DNA of 64,000 bases from Blastocatellia bacterium. GTDB lineage: Bacteria; Acidobacteriota; Blastocatellia; UBA7656. Under the pieces are notes generated by a model. It did not search any database, was not told the origin of the DNA, and worked only from the letters and a program-made list of their open reading frames with translations. Positions within the stretch are counted from its first letter, which is position 1; the number at the start of each line of letters is the position of its first letter. Positions 25,898-36,196 of this stretch are shown piece after piece. The translations under genes were made by a program, and so were the position numbers. Where the stretch lies: contig DATENM010000039.1 of assembly GCA_035275065.1 (NCBI GenBank), forward strand, positions 186,001-250,000, written 5' to 3'.

Positions 25898-26968
25898 ATG
25901 CAGGAATTGCCACAAGAGACCAGCCGCTTCATTGACGGGCGCAGCCAGGCGCTGGCCGAAGCCATGACGGCGCGCCAGTATGCGGTGATGCCGGAGCTGG
26001 CCGCCCGCTACGGCGAGCCCGGACGCGCCAAGTGCCTACAGGACGCGCTCTATCATTTGTCGTATTTGTCGCAATCCATCGCCGCCGGGCGGCCCGCTTT
26101 GTTTGCTGACTATGTCCAGTGGGCCAAAATCATGCTTGCCGGGCGCGGCATTCCTGCCGAAGACCTCGCCACCAACCTCGCTTGTATGCGGGAGGCGCTC
26201 GAGCAAGTCTTGCCGCCACCTATGGCGGCGCTGGCCTGCGGCTACGTTGAAGCGGGCGAGGCGGATTTGCCGCACTCCGCTTCGACCGCCGCGTCGTTCA
26301 TCGCTGACGGCGCACCCCTGAGCGATCTGGCGCGTGCTTATGTCAGCGCCTTGCTCGACGGCGACCGCCAGCGCGCCAGCCGGTTGATCCTCGAAGCCGT
26401 CGCCGGCGGCGTCAGCGTGCGCGATGTTTATCTACAGGTGTTCCAACCCTCGCAATATGAGATTGGGCGATTGTGGCAGATGAACACGGTCAACGTCGCG
26501 CAAGAGCATTATTGCACCGCCGCGACACAGCTCATCATGTCACAGCTTTATCCCTATATTTTTACGAACCGGAAGCACGGCTGGCGGCTGGTCGCCGCCT
26601 GCGTCGGCGGTGACCTGCACGAGATCGGCGTGCGCATGGTGAGTGACCTGTTCGAGATGGACGGCTGGGACACGTTTTATCTGGGCGCCAACATGCCCGC
26701 GGCGGGCATCATTCAGACGCTGGCGGCGCAGCGCGCCGACGTCCTTGCCATTTCGACGACGATCAGCACCTATGTAAAGAATGTTACCGAATTGATCAGC
26801 GCCGTGCGGCATGCGAGCGAAACCGCCCGCGTCAAGATTCTGGTCGGCGGCTATCCTTTCAACATCGCCGCCGACCTGTGGCGGCAGATTGGCGCAGACG
26901 GCTACGCGGCAGATGCCGCGGACGCGGTCGCAGTCGCCAACCGCATGATGAACAAGGAGCGTCTGTGA
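25898..26968 (+). CDS. CarH-like cobalamin-binding sensor protein
   Basis: 356 residues without a MerR DNA-binding domain. Residues about 140-210 form the four-helix cap with Trp193-x9-Glu203-His204 (LWQMNTVNVAQEHYCTA), the Wx9EH motif of CarH-type adenosylcobalamin photoreceptors. Residues about 225-350 form the B12-binding Rossmann domain: GDLHEIGVRM with the lower ligand His241, ISTTIS and ILVGGYPF. The N-terminal 130 residues are helical and unrecognised; they replace the usual HTH, so output is probably by protein contact. Its stop overlaps the start of the histidine kinase gene (TGATG), strongly suggesting that it feeds that kinase. Sensing of light, cobalamin or both is inference. Confidence 0.83.
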   Translation: MQELPQETSRFIDGRSQALAEAMTARQYAVMPELAARYGEPGRAKCLQDALYHLSYLSQSIAAGRPALFADYVQWAKIMLAGRGIPAEDLATNLACMREALEQVLPPPMAALACGYVEAGEADLPHSASTAASFIADGAPLSDLARAYVSALLDGDRQRASRLILEAVAGGVSVRDVYLQVFQPSQYEIGRLWQMNTVNVAQEHYCTAATQLIMSQLYPYIFTNRKHGWRLVAACVGGDLHEIGVRMVSDLFEMDGWDTFYLGANMPAAGIIQTLAAQRADVLAISTTISTYVKNVTELISAVRHASETARVKILVGGYPFNIAADLWRQIGADGYAADAADAVAVANRMMNKERL

Positions 26969-28182
26969 TGAGCGCCGCCAAGACGCCAGCCGGGATTGCA
27001 TTGCTGTGCGACGCGCAGGGCACCATCCTCGAAGTCGTGCGCGACGAGCTGGGCCTCGGCGAGCGGCTCGCGCCGGGGCAATCGTTTACGGACCTCCCCG
27101 ATGGCGAAAGCCGCGAAAAGGCCCGCCTCTTTCTCGCCACTCTCCGCTATCAGGGGGCCGCTTTCGACTGGGAACTGAACGTGGGTCTCGGCGAGCGTCT
27201 CGGCGTGCTCCACTTCGCCGGCGGGCGCACCGGCGACCGCATGTTGATCGTCGGAGCGGCTTCGCCATCGGCGGCGGCGCGCGTTTATGAAGAGCTGATG
27301 AAGATTAACAGCGAGCAGGTGAACGTGCTGCGCTCGGCGGTCAAAAACCTCTACTCGGAGGTGCGCCAGTGGCAGGAGCGCGACAGTCACATCTATGAAG
27401 AGTTCAGCCGCGTGAACAATGAGCTTGCCAATGCGCAGCGCGAGATGGCCAAACAGAATGTCGAGCTGGCGCGCTTGAACGAGCAGAAGAACCAGTTCAT
27501 CGGCATGGCGGCGCATGATCTTAGGAATCCGCTATCGGTGATACTGAATTTCAGCCAGTACCTGCTGCGCGACGAAAGCAAGCCGCTCGCGCCGCAGCAG
27601 CGCGAGTTCATCGCCATCATCGAGCGCAACAGCAAGTTCATGCTCAACCTGATCCACGACATTCTGTCATTGAGCCGCATCGAATCGGGCCGCCTGCATC
27701 TCGATTTGCAGTCGGTTGACCTGGCGGCGCTGGTGGCTGCGAACGTCCATCTGAACCGCGTGCTTGCCGAAAAAAAGAAGATACACCTCGGCTTCAAGGC
27801 GGATGCTGACCTGCCGCCGATCCTGCTCGACGCCGCGAAGATCGAGCAGGTCATGAATAACCTGATCTCCAACGCGCTCAAATTCTCTCACCCGCATCGC
27901 ACGGTCGAAGTGAGTGTCACCCGCACGGTGGATACGGTGCAGATTGCGGTGAAGGATGAAGGGCAGGGCATTCCCGCCGGCGAGCTCGACAAGATTTTTA
28001 AGCCCTTTGAAAAGACGAGCGTCAAGAGCACGGACGGCGAGCAGAGCACCGGCCTGGGGCTGGCCATCGCCAGCCGCATCGTCGAAGGCCACGATGGGTG
28101 GATCGCGGTCGAAAGCGAAAGTGGTCACGGCTCGACCTTCACGGTGATGCTGCCAATACGCGCACAGACGCACAGCGCTTAG
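26968..28182 (+). CDS. Sensor histidine kinase
   Basis: 404 residues, no signal peptide or membrane helix, so cytoplasmic. Residues 1-110 look like a PAS-like domain (GIALLCDAQGTILEVVRDEL). A coiled coil (about 115-175) leads to the HisKA domain with His183 in GMAAHDLRNPLSV, then a HATPase domain with NNLISNALKFS, DEGQGIPAG and STGLGLAIASRIVEGHDGWI. All catalytic boxes are intact. The ATG at 26968 overlaps the stop of the cobalamin-binding gene, indicating coupling. No response regulator is adjacent, so the partner is elsewhere. Confidence 0.9.
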   Translation: MSAAKTPAGIALLCDAQGTILEVVRDELGLGERLAPGQSFTDLPDGESREKARLFLATLRYQGAAFDWELNVGLGERLGVLHFAGGRTGDRMLIVGAASPSAAARVYEELMKINSEQVNVLRSAVKNLYSEVRQWQERDSHIYEEFSRVNNELANAQREMAKQNVELARLNEQKNQFIGMAAHDLRNPLSVILNFSQYLLRDESKPLAPQQREFIAIIERNSKFMLNLIHDILSLSRIESGRLHLDLQSVDLAALVAANVHLNRVLAEKKKIHLGFKADADLPPILLDAAKIEQVMNNLISNALKFSHPHRTVEVSVTRTVDTVQIAVKDEGQGIPAGELDKIFKPFEKTSVKSTDGEQSTGLGLAIASRIVEGHDGWIAVESESGHGSTFTVMLPIRAQTHSA

Positions 28183-28218
28183 GGCACCGGCCAGCAATCG
28201 GCTAACGTCGGACTTTTA

Positions 28219-28995
28219 TCACCGCGCCGGCACCGTGAAGATGATGCTCTTGCAGGTGACGCCGCCTTCGGCCTTCTGAAACTCGGAAACGTCAACCGCA
28301 CAAACCTTCAGGCCGCGCCGTTCGAGTAATGCAATCGTCCGCGGAAAGGCGCTCGGCAGAATCACGGTTTCCCCAATCAACAAGGCATTAGCGGCTCCTG
28401 GCTCAGTCGCCGGTACATCAACTAAATCAAAAGCCGCGAACGGCGCTGCGTCAATCCAATCGCGGTTGATGAGCAGCGTGTTGTGGCCGACCTGCGTGCA
28501 GGCGCTCTTGAGGTGCAGGCAGCCCGTCACTTCAACGCCCTGGACTTCATAGCCAAAGGGCGCGAGATGCGCGCCGAGTTGCGCGACACCTGCTTGATTC
28601 GTGCGGCGCGTTAAGCCGACGAACAATTGCCGCCCGACGCGCAGCACATCGCCGCCATCGAGCGTCGCCGGCGCTTCGAGGTGACGCAGCGGGCGATAAG
28701 CCGCCAGAGCTACAGCTACGCTCCTGGTCTCCGGTCGGCGGCTCGCCGCGCCCATCAACGGAATGACCGCAAGCTCATCAACCACGATGGCCGCGTCTTC
28801 GACAAAGACGGCGTCGGGCAAGTCCGGCTCCGCGGGCAAACGGACGACTTCGACGCCGAGGCCGCGCAAAGCGTTTTCATAAGCGTGATGCTGCGCCGCG
28901 GCCCTGGCTACGTCTATCGGCTGCTGCTCATGAAACGTCAGCTCGCAATCATTGATGCTCGGACTGACGGAACGGGTCAGGGCGATCAACATCAT
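28219..28995 (-). CDS. Dimethylarginine dimethylaminohydrolase-like protein
   Basis: 258-residue guanidino-modifying hydrolase of the amidinotransferase fold. DDAH-type features are LPDAVFVEDAAIVVDELAVI, ATLDGGDVLRVG, the substrate His in TGCLHLKSACTQVG and the catalytic Cys near the C-terminus in GGVTCKSIIF. It would hydrolyse dimethylarginine or a related guanidine to citrulline plus amine; exact substrate is unknown. The ATG at 28995 has GGAG upstream and is preferred over a longer frame that would run into the preceding gene. It lies 23 bases downstream of the ceramidase-like gene on the same strand. Confidence 0.85.
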   Translation of the reverse strand: MMLIALTRSVSPSINDCELTFHEQQPIDVARAAAQHHAYENALRGLGVEVVRLPAEPDLPDAVFVEDAAIVVDELAVIPLMGAASRRPETRSVAVALAAYRPLRHLEAPATLDGGDVLRVGRQLFVGLTRRTNQAGVAQLGAHLAPFGYEVQGVEVTGCLHLKSACTQVGHNTLLINRDWIDAAPFAAFDLVDVPATEPGAANALLIGETVILPSAFPRTIALLERRGLKVCAVDVSEFQKAEGGVTCKSIIFTVPAR

Positions 28996-29018
28996 ATTCT
29001 CCGCGCTTTCTTCACGCT

Positions 29019-30701
29019 TCACTTCTTCCGGCAGGCTTCCGCATCCACCGGCTTGCCGTCGAGCAGCGCCGCCGCCGCGCAGGCCCACAGCGGCGCGAGA
29101 AGGGAACTCGCCGAGTTGGTTTCGTGATAATGATTCGGCACGCCTTTCGCCTTGCACGGGTCTTGCGCCTGGCTTGCACCGCTCAGCCCGTAGGCCGGCG
29201 GCAGGAAATCATAACCCGGCACGATGTAGCCAAGCTCGTCGGGGCAGAGGCCGATGATGAACTTATACTTCTTCGTCATGCGCTCGCGCACGGCGGGCTC
29301 CGCCGGTCGTTTGGTGTCCGCCTCCGTACAGTCCTGCCTCTTGTAATGTTCAACACCATAGAAGACTTCGGGGAACAGCTCGCCCGGCGTCGTGATCATC
29401 TGCGCGTCGCCGAGCGTGATGGCGTAGATGGTCGTTTCAATCTCAACCTTCTGTCCCGCCTGCGGCGCAGGGATGGTGTCGAGGACGCTACGGCCTGCGA
29501 GGAACAGATACCCTTGATTGTCCATCGGCGCGCGCAAAGTGGCTTTGCGAATGTCGAGTGTGGCGACCGGGCTCATCTCGCCGTGATCGAGCGCCGCGAA
29601 GACCGCTTTCGCCACGTCGCGCCCGATGGCTTCGGTGCGCTCAAAGGTATAAACCGGGCGGTTGCTGTTGGCGGTAAGCGGATACTCTTTGCCGTCAAAC
29701 GTGGTGCGGTCGTGGTTCCGGTTGTTCGAGTCGCCGATGATTTCGACGGCGCCGATGTCGCCGCTGACATAAATCGCCGTGCCGCCATATTGCTTCTCGA
29801 CCGCCTCGCGCACGGCGTGCGGGAAGTCCGATGTCAGCACGGTGTTGCGACTCTCCATGCTTTCGGGATGCGTGTTCCAGTTGATGAAGGTGGCGATGAC
29901 GCGGTCGAGCGTGCTGCGCGTCGCGTCGAAGAATTGCATCACCCGCATCTCTTCGTCATAGAAGGCCGGCGGGCGGCCATGCGTGCGCGTCTGCATGCCG
30001 GCGATGGCCGGCGACGCTTGCGCTGTCGTCATGCCGAGCTTCATCACCGCGGGCCGCGTCGCTTGCGCCGCCTGGTTCACCGCTTTAGCGATCTGCCGGT
30101 CAATGAAGCGCAGGTAGCGGGGAAACTTGCCATCGCTCAACGGGTTCACGCCCCACGCGCCGATGGTGTCCGGCCCTTCGTGGTTGTGCGTGCTGGTGAT
30201 GAGGATGTCGCTGACGCCGAGGCGCGGGTCTACGAGTTTCTGCACTTCGCCGAGGCCATAATAATTCGCCTTGCTGTAGTAGCCGATCAGGTCGAGCGCG
30301 ACGATGGCAATCTTAGCGGCGCCCGATTCGATGACGATGGCGCGCGCCCAGAGGTCGTCATGTTTGCCTGTGGCGATGCGGTTGTCGCCAAAGCCTGCGA
30401 GAAAGACGCCGTCGTACTTGCCTTTCGATGAGGCATCGAGCGCGTCGTTCGCCGAGTCGTCAACGAAGGCTTCGCCGGCGTCCCAGCGGCCATTGTGATT
30501 CGCATCCGTGAAGCGCTCGCCCCAGACGCCCGACTCGGTGACCGGGCCATCCCAATCCGGGTTGGTTCCGAAGGGAGTGATCGGCAGCGCGGCGATGCCG
30601 ACTTTCAGGCTGTTCTTGACCGGGCGCGGGCCAGCGGCCAGCGGCAGCGCCGGCAAACCGGCGAGCAGGATCACAATGGCGAAGACAAGTCGTTTTTGCA
30701 T
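29019..30701 (-). CDS. Secreted neutral/alkaline ceramidase-like hydrolase
   Basis: 560 residues with a signal peptide ([20 protein letters not shown]). The mature part starts [14 protein letters not shown], and contains a [12 protein letters not shown] calcium-binding-like loop near residue 70. Family motifs are [25 protein letters not shown] and [10 protein letters not shown], giving candidate zinc ligands. These proteins carry the neutral/alkaline non-lysosomal ceramidase N-terminal domain and are extracytoplasmic; many act on unknown amides, so ceramide hydrolysis is not assured. AGGAACGCC precedes the ATG. The DDAH-like gene follows closely, possibly as an operon. Confidence 0.8.
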   Translation of the reverse strand: MQKRLVFAIVILLAGLPALPLAAGPRPVKNSLKVGIAALPITPFGTNPDWDGPVTESGVWGERFTDANHNGRWDAGEAFVDDSANDALDASSKGKYDGVFLAGFGDNRIATGKHDDLWARAIVIESGAAKIAIVALDLIGYYSKANYYGLGEVQKLVDPRLGVSDILITSTHNHEGPDTIGAWGVNPLSDGKFPRYLRFIDRQIAKAVNQAAQATRPAVMKLGMTTAQASPAIAGMQTRTHGRPPAFYDEEMRVMQFFDATRSTLDRVIATFINWNTHPESMESRNTVLTSDFPHAVREAVEKQYGGTAIYVSGDIGAVEIIGDSNNRNHDRTTFDGKEYPLTANSNRPVYTFERTEAIGRDVAKAVFAALDHGEMSPVATLDIRKATLRAPMDNQGYLFLAGRSVLDTIPAPQAGQKVEIETTIYAITLGDAQMITTPGELFPEVFYGVEHYKRQDCTEADTKRPAEPAVRERMTKKYKFIIGLCPDELGYIVPGYDFLPPAYGLSGASQAQDPCKAKGVPNHYHETNSASSLLAPLWACAAAALLDGKPVDAEACRKK

Positions 30702-30719
30702 GGCGTTCCTCCAAATCAG

Positions 30720-30808
<89 letters not shown>

Positions 30809-30821
<13 letters not shown>

Positions 30822-32455
30822 TTGGGCTGTTGCTTGCGAACGTAGATGTCATAGCCGACAATCGGCAGCTTGTCGTACTTCTGGGCGACCCATTGTTCAA
30901 GGTCGACCGCCTGCGAGATGTTACGCAGGCGTGATAGCGCGACCAGCTTCGGCGCGGCGGCTTCCATCTCGGCGATCATCGTTTGCACCGAGCCGCCATA
31001 CTTCTTCGCCGCGATGTAGTCGGCTTTGTTGCGATCCCAGAGAATATACGGATTCAGGTTCGGCCTGTTGGTCATCACCAGCAGCTCCAGCGTGCCATGC
31101 ACGTAGACCTGATCGTCGGGGCCGAGGCGGTCGTAGGCGAGCTTTAACTGCTGCTCCTGAATCTTCAACGTCCATTCCTGCATTCTGAAGGTCACGGCGC
31201 GGCCTGCGCTCAGGATGAGTAGCAGCAGCAGGGCCGCCGCCGGCAGCCGCTCGACCCAACGGCGCAGCGCCGGCTTCGATTGCGCCAGCCGGCTGGCTTG
31301 CAGGCGGGCGGCGGCTGCGGTAATCAGCCAGCCGGCAAAGAGACCGACGAACGGGAAGAACGGCAGGAAATCCGGCCCCGATTGGAAGTTGATCAGGCAA
31401 AAACCGAGGTAGACGCCAGGGGCGATGACCAGGGCGTCTCTGAACAAGTCGGGTGATTGTAGCGCCGCCTTCAAGGGCCGCCTGGCGCGCAGGCGCTCGC
31501 CGGCGAACCCAATCAACCCCAGAAGCGCCAGGATCACCCAGACGACGTCAACTCGGAAAATGCGTAGCGTCACCGTCCACAGGTGCGCCAACATATCGCC
31601 CAGGCTGCGCAGCTCTGCCGGCGCGTAGACGTTGAAGTTGTAAGCGACCGTCCAGGTCCAGAGGTCCGCGAGCGCGCCGACCGCATAAAAGTAGGCAACC
31701 ACGAGCGCCAGCGGCAGCAGCGCCCCGGCTACGACCTTCAAGGCTCGTCGGTCGCGCCAGCTCGTCAGGTAGCGCGAGAAGATCAAGAAAGCGACGCCGG
31801 CGAACAATAATCCCGGCTGCCAGCACAGGCAACTGAGCATGGCGCTGACGCCGGCCCAGAAGGGGCGGTCGCCGGCGATCAACAACAGCGACAGCATGCC
31901 GAAGAAGATCATTGTCAGCTTCGGCTGTGTGCCGCCTTCGACCCAGCTGACGAAGTGATAAGAGGTCAGCGGAAAGAGGCAGGCCATGAGCGCCGCCATG
32001 CGCCGGCGCAGGTAGGCTTCGCCCACCAGGTAGATAACCGCCGACAGCGCCGCCGCCATCAGCACCTGCATGACGCGCACGGCCATCACATCGCGCAGGC
32101 CGACCGCCTGGCCCAGCCACATGGCCAGGGCGCTCAGGTAAGCGCTCGCCGGCCCCTTGATCTCGACCACATCGCGGTAAGGAATCTGGCCGCGCCGGAT
32201 GGCTTGCGCGACGTAGTCCCAGATGGCCGCGTCACCGACTTCCATCTGGACAAACAGCCGCCACGCCAACAGTGTGAGCAGGCTGAATGCAAAGACGGCG
32301 AGCGCCACCGAGCGCACGGCGGCGGTCTCTGTAAGCTGTCGCCAGAGGGCTCGGAGGCGGCCCCTGGCGGTGGTCGCGGCGGCTGAATGGTGCCTTGAGA
32401 TTTGCTGCATAGTCGGAGGTCGGGCGGCAAATTCTACATCAGCGTTTTGCGCCAT
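30809..32455 (-). CDS. GT-C-type membrane glycosyltransferase
   Basis: 548-residue polytopic membrane protein with about ten hydrophobic helices (SVALAVFAFSLLTLLAWRLF first). The first loop carries EVGDAAIWDYVAQAIRRGQI and PYRDVVEIKGPASAYLSAL, the acidic-residue pattern of GT39/ArnT-like enzymes that use polyprenyl-phosphate sugars. The C-terminal 120 residues are soluble (YVHGTLELLVMTNRPNLNPY). Start is uncertain: ATG 32455 is given here; a GTG at 32596 would add 47 basic residues. The last residues NDER and the stop lie in a repeat arm. Substrate unknown. Confidence 0.72.
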
Positions 32456-32817
32456 GTCGAGCTTGGCCCGGCGCGCGCGCGATTGGCGCCGCCGAGCGGG
32501 CGGGCGCAGGGGTTTGGCGTTCGTCCCACGGCAGGCCGGCTTTGTCAAAAACTCCTTGACAAGTTTGCGGAAAAAAAGAATGATATGCGCGTCCACGGCT
32601 CTCTTATAGCTTGTTAATCAATCGTCTTTTTTTTAGTCGGGCAGCGTGATGACCTGCCCCTCTCGGCCTAATATCGCGAGGCTGGTCTTGAGCAATGCGT
32701 CGTCGAGGCATGCTTGAAAAAGAGCGCATATCGCAAGCAGTGGCTGCCCATTGCCGCATCGGCCCGGTAGGAAATAGGCGACCTTACCCGCTCACAGGAA
32801 TTGAAAGGAGACGAAGT
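32456..32817. other. Divergent region between the GT-C and TonB receptor genes
   Basis: 362 bases with no supportable gene apart from a possible N-terminal extension of the GT-C gene. A run of eight T at 32627-32634 has no stem. AAAGGAG at 32803-32809 precedes the receptor ATG. Confidence 0.4.
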
Positions 32818-35800
32818 ATGCGAATTAAGTGCAAACGCTTGCTGCTGGCTGTCATGGTGACAATGCTCGTAGCAAACCTGGCCTTACCAGTCCTGGCGCA
32901 AAATCCGACCGGCGCGATTCGCGGCACCGTCACCGACCCGCAGGGGGCTATCGTCCCCAACGCGACCGTCACCGTGACCAATAAAGCGACTGGCGAGAGC
33001 CGCAAAATCAGTACCGGCAGCGATGGCATCTATGCCGTCGAAAACCTGTTGCCCGGCGATTATGAAGTGAAGATCGAGGCGCAGGGCTTCTCGACGCAGG
33101 TGATCACGGCGCCGGTGCAAGTCGGCAACACCACCAACGGCGACGCCGCGCTGCGCGTCGGCACCAAAGAAGAGATCGTCGAGATTCAAGCCGAAGCGCC
33201 GCAGATCGACAAAACCAATTACAAGATTGACGGCGTCATCGGGCGGCAGAAGATCGATGCCCTGCCGCTCAACGGGCGCAACTTCTTGCAGCTCGCATCG
33301 CTGGAGCCGGGCGTCGGCGTGACGACCAAGAATCCCGGCTCGCAGAACAACCTCTTTAACGTCTCGATTGGCGGCGCCAATTCGGCGCTCACCCGGCTGA
33401 CGGTTGACGGTGGCAGCATCCTCGACCCGGTCTGCGGTGGCGCGGCGCAAAACTTCTCGACCGAGACGATTCAGGAATTCCAGATTTCCACCTTCAACTT
33501 TGACCTCTCGACCGGCATCACCTCTGTGGGCGCCATCAATATCGTCTCGCGAACCGGGAGCAACGACCTGCATGGCAGCGCGTTCCTCTTCTTCCGCGAC
33601 CATAGCCTCTCGGCGCTGCCGACCTACTTCCGCCCGAGCCGCAACTTCGACCCGTTCTTCCGCCGCTACCAGTACGGCGGCAGTTTGGGCGGCCCGATCA
33701 AGAAGGATCGCGCCTTCTTCTTCGGCAACTACGAGCGGTTGGATCAGACATCGGCCATCAGCACGGTCGTCACCGGCTTTCCGGGCTCGTCGGCGTTCAA
33801 CAACGTCACCACCAGCCCGTACAAAGGCAACCTGGTCAACGTGCGCGCCGACTTCAAGATCAACGACAAGATGAATGCCTTTGTGCGCTACAGCCATGAT
33901 GACAACGATGTCTTCGCGCCGGACACGGACAACACCCTGCCGTCGAACTGGCGTGTCAATTCGAGCAACGATGACAACATTCAAGGGTCGCTGACGCGCA
34001 TCTTTACGCAGAACCTGGTCAACGACGCGCGCTTCAACTTCCAGCACATCGTCAATGACGAGTCGATTCCGACCGCTGCCGACTGCCCGCCGTCGAATAT
34101 CGGCTGCATCGGCCTGGGCGGCCCGCAGATCCGCGTCGCCGGCAGCAACTTCCGCGCCGGCAATACGGTCAACGCGCCGCAGAATCGCGATCTCAAGCGC
34201 TATCAGTTCACCGACAACCTGAACTGGGTGAAGGGCTCGCACCGCTTCCGCTTCGGCGGCGAATACGAGCACAACTATGGCACGGGCGCGTGGGCCTTCC
34301 TCGACCCGGCGCTGGTCGTCGTGCATAACCCGACGACGATAGTCGGCGTCAACCAGTTGGTCGCCGCCAACGTCAACGCGCTGCCGCTGCCGGCGCCGGT
34401 TAAGGCGGGGATCATCGCCGGCCTGACCATTCCCATCCCGTCGGTCTTCTTGACGGGCGGGACGCCGACGCTTGCAGACATCCTCAACCTGCCGGTGGTC
34501 GCAGGCAACTCGGGCGGCACCACCATCCCGCTGGTCGGCATCGGCGACCCGTCGCAGCCGCCGCCGTTCCAGACCGACATTGCCCGCCAGAGCAACCGCG
34601 GGCGCTTCTACGCGCAGGATTCCTGGCTCGTGAAGCCCGGCTTTACCTTCAGCTTTGGCGCCTCGTACCAGTACGAGACCAACCTGCAAAACCATGACCT
34701 GGCCAAGCCGGCGTTGCTCGCGCCGCTGCTCGGCTCGACCGGCAAGCCCGGCAAAGACAAGAACAATATCGCGCCGTCGTTCGGCTTTAACTATGACGTC
34801 GGCAACAAGGGCAAGACGATCATCCGCGGTGGCGCCGGCATCTATTACGACACCGTGCTGTTCGTGACCCGCCTGCGCGAGCGCTCGGCTATTGGCCCCA
34901 TCGGCAATGGCCGCTCGCAAATCGCCGGGACCTTCTTCCAGAACACCATCGCGTTCCCGCAGATTCCCGGTCTGCCGTCGCCGCTCAACCTGATCAACGT
35001 GCCGCTGGGCGCGCCGATCTTCTTCGGGTTGTTCCCGACCAAGCTGACGGGCGCCAACTTCATCACCATCCGCAACCAGCAGGTGCCGGTGATTGAAAAC
35101 ACGCTGCGGTCGCTCGGCACGTCGGGCCTGACCAGCATTGACTTCTTCAAGACCGGCACCGACATCCTCGACCCGAACCTCGAGGTGCCGTTCTCCGAAC
35201 AGGTCAGCCTCGGCGTACAGCGCCAGCTAACGTCGAACATGACGGTCTCCGCCGACTTCGTTTTCCGTCGCCTGATGCACACCTTGCAGCAGTACGACGC
35301 CGAATACTTCAGCCGCCCGGCGGCAACCGGCGGCCCGATCATCCGTCCTTGCACGTCGGCAGAAGCCTTTAACCCGGCGATCCAGTGCGCCAATGGTCCG
35401 GTCGGCGTCATCAAGAGCATCGGTCGTGACGACTACCGCGCGCTGCTGGTGAAGCTCGACAAGCGCTTTGCTAACCGCGTCCAGTTCACCGCCAGCTACG
35501 CGCTGTCCAGTTACAAAGGCTTCCCGTTCGTTGATTTCAACAACCTGTTCGGCCATTACACCTACCAGGACGCGGACGTGCGCCACCGCTTCACCTTCAG
35601 CGGCGTCTTCGATCTGCCGTGGAATTTCCAGGCTTCGCTGATCGCCTTTTTCCAGAGCAAGCCGCCGCTGTCGGCAAGACTTTCGGACACCATCGACGTC
35701 AACGGCGACGGCGTCGGCGGCGACCCGCTGCCGGGCGTCGAACTGAACTCGCTCAACCGCGGCACCGACCGCGAGGAGTTCTTGCTGAAGCTCGGCCAGT

Positions 35801-36087
35801 TCAACGCCACTCAGCCGGCCAGCTCGCAGATCATCATCCCGGCGAACTTCCGCTTCGGCGATAACTTCCAGTCGGAAGACATTCGCATCACCAAGACCTT
35901 CAAGTTCCGCGAGCGCTGGCAGCTTCAAGGATTCTTCGAGGTCTTCAACATCTTCAACATCTCGAACCTGACCGGCTATGGTCAGACGCTGGGCTCCGGC
36001 TTCGGCGTGCCGACGGGCCGCGCCGGCCAGAACTTCGGCACCGGCGGGCCGCGTGCCATCCAGCTCGGCGGTCGCTTCCAGTTCTAA
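32818..36087 (+). CDS. Oar-like TonB-dependent outer-membrane receptor
   Basis: 1089-residue protein with a signal peptide (LLLAVMVTMLVANLALPVLA, then Q). Residues about 28-110 are a carboxypeptidase-regulatory-like domain (GAIRGTVTDPQGAIVPNATV). A plug follows (DGVIGRQKIDALPLNGRNFL, GGANSALTRLTVDGGSILDP), then a large beta-barrel ending GPRAIQLGGRFQF with a C-terminal aromatic residue as required for Bam insertion. This architecture is abundant in Acidobacteriota and usually imports sugars or peptides, or secretes proteins (Oar). The ATG at 32818 has AAAGGAG and yields the signal peptide. A strong terminator follows at 36107. Confidence 0.9.
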   Translation: MRIKCKRLLLAVMVTMLVANLALPVLAQNPTGAIRGTVTDPQGAIVPNATVTVTNKATGESRKISTGSDGIYAVENLLPGDYEVKIEAQGFSTQVITAPVQVGNTTNGDAALRVGTKEEIVEIQAEAPQIDKTNYKIDGVIGRQKIDALPLNGRNFLQLASLEPGVGVTTKNPGSQNNLFNVSIGGANSALTRLTVDGGSILDPVCGGAAQNFSTETIQEFQISTFNFDLSTGITSVGAINIVSRTGSNDLHGSAFLFFRDHSLSALPTYFRPSRNFDPFFRRYQYGGSLGGPIKKDRAFFFGNYERLDQTSAISTVVTGFPGSSAFNNVTTSPYKGNLVNVRADFKINDKMNAFVRYSHDDNDVFAPDTDNTLPSNWRVNSSNDDNIQGSLTRIFTQNLVNDARFNFQHIVNDESIPTAADCPPSNIGCIGLGGPQIRVAGSNFRAGNTVNAPQNRDLKRYQFTDNLNWVKGSHRFRFGGEYEHNYGTGAWAFLDPALVVVHNPTTIVGVNQLVAANVNALPLPAPVKAGIIAGLTIPIPSVFLTGGTPTLADILNLPVVAGNSGGTTIPLVGIGDPSQPPPFQTDIARQSNRGRFYAQDSWLVKPGFTFSFGASYQYETNLQNHDLAKPALLAPLLGSTGKPGKDKNNIAPSFGFNYDVGNKGKTIIRGGAGIYYDTVLFVTRLRERSAIGPIGNGRSQIAGTFFQNTIAFPQIPGLPSPLNLINVPLGAPIFFGLFPTKLTGANFITIRNQQVPVIENTLRSLGTSGLTSIDFFKTGTDILDPNLEVPFSEQVSLGVQRQLTSNMTVSADFVFRRLMHTLQQYDAEYFSRPAATGGPIIRPCTSAEAFNPAIQCANGPVGVIKSIGRDDYRALLVKLDKRFANRVQFTASYALSSYKGFPFVDFNNLFGHYTYQDADVRHRFTFSGVFDLPWNFQASLIAFFQSKPPLSARLSDTIDVNGDGVGGDPLPGVELNSLNRGTDREEFLLKLGQFNATQPASSQIIIPANFRFGDNFQSEDIRITKTFKFRERWQLQGFFEVFNIFNISNLTGYGQTLGSGFGVPTGRAGQNFGTGGPRAIQLGGRFQF

Positions 36088-36106
36088 GCGGCGGTCGGAC
36101 GAGAAT

Positions 36107-36147
36107 AAAAAGCGCGCCGGGCTAGGATTAGCCCGGCGCGCTTTTTT
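36107..36147 (+). terminator. Rho-independent terminator of the receptor gene
   Basis: 18-base perfect arms (36107-36124 and 36129-36146), GCGCGCCGGGCTA core with a GGAT loop, flanked by A-run and T-run. It is bidirectional in form and 20 bases after the receptor stop. Confidence 0.9.
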
Positions 36148-36196
36148 AGTTTAAGGCGGCCGTGCGCCCGTCAGGCGACAGACGCGGCGCGCTGAA

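Noticed and set aside
29124..30431. Plus-strand open frame antisense to the ceramidase-like gene
   Set aside because: Shadow composition; the minus-strand product has a signal peptide and family motifs.
32620..32640. T-run as a terminator
   Set aside because: No stem precedes it.
32884..34920. Large open frame (about 680 codons) on the minus strand across the TonB receptor gene
   Set aside because: Arg/Ala/Asp-rich composition typical of an antisense shadow in GC-rich DNA; the plus-strand receptor is fully recognisable.
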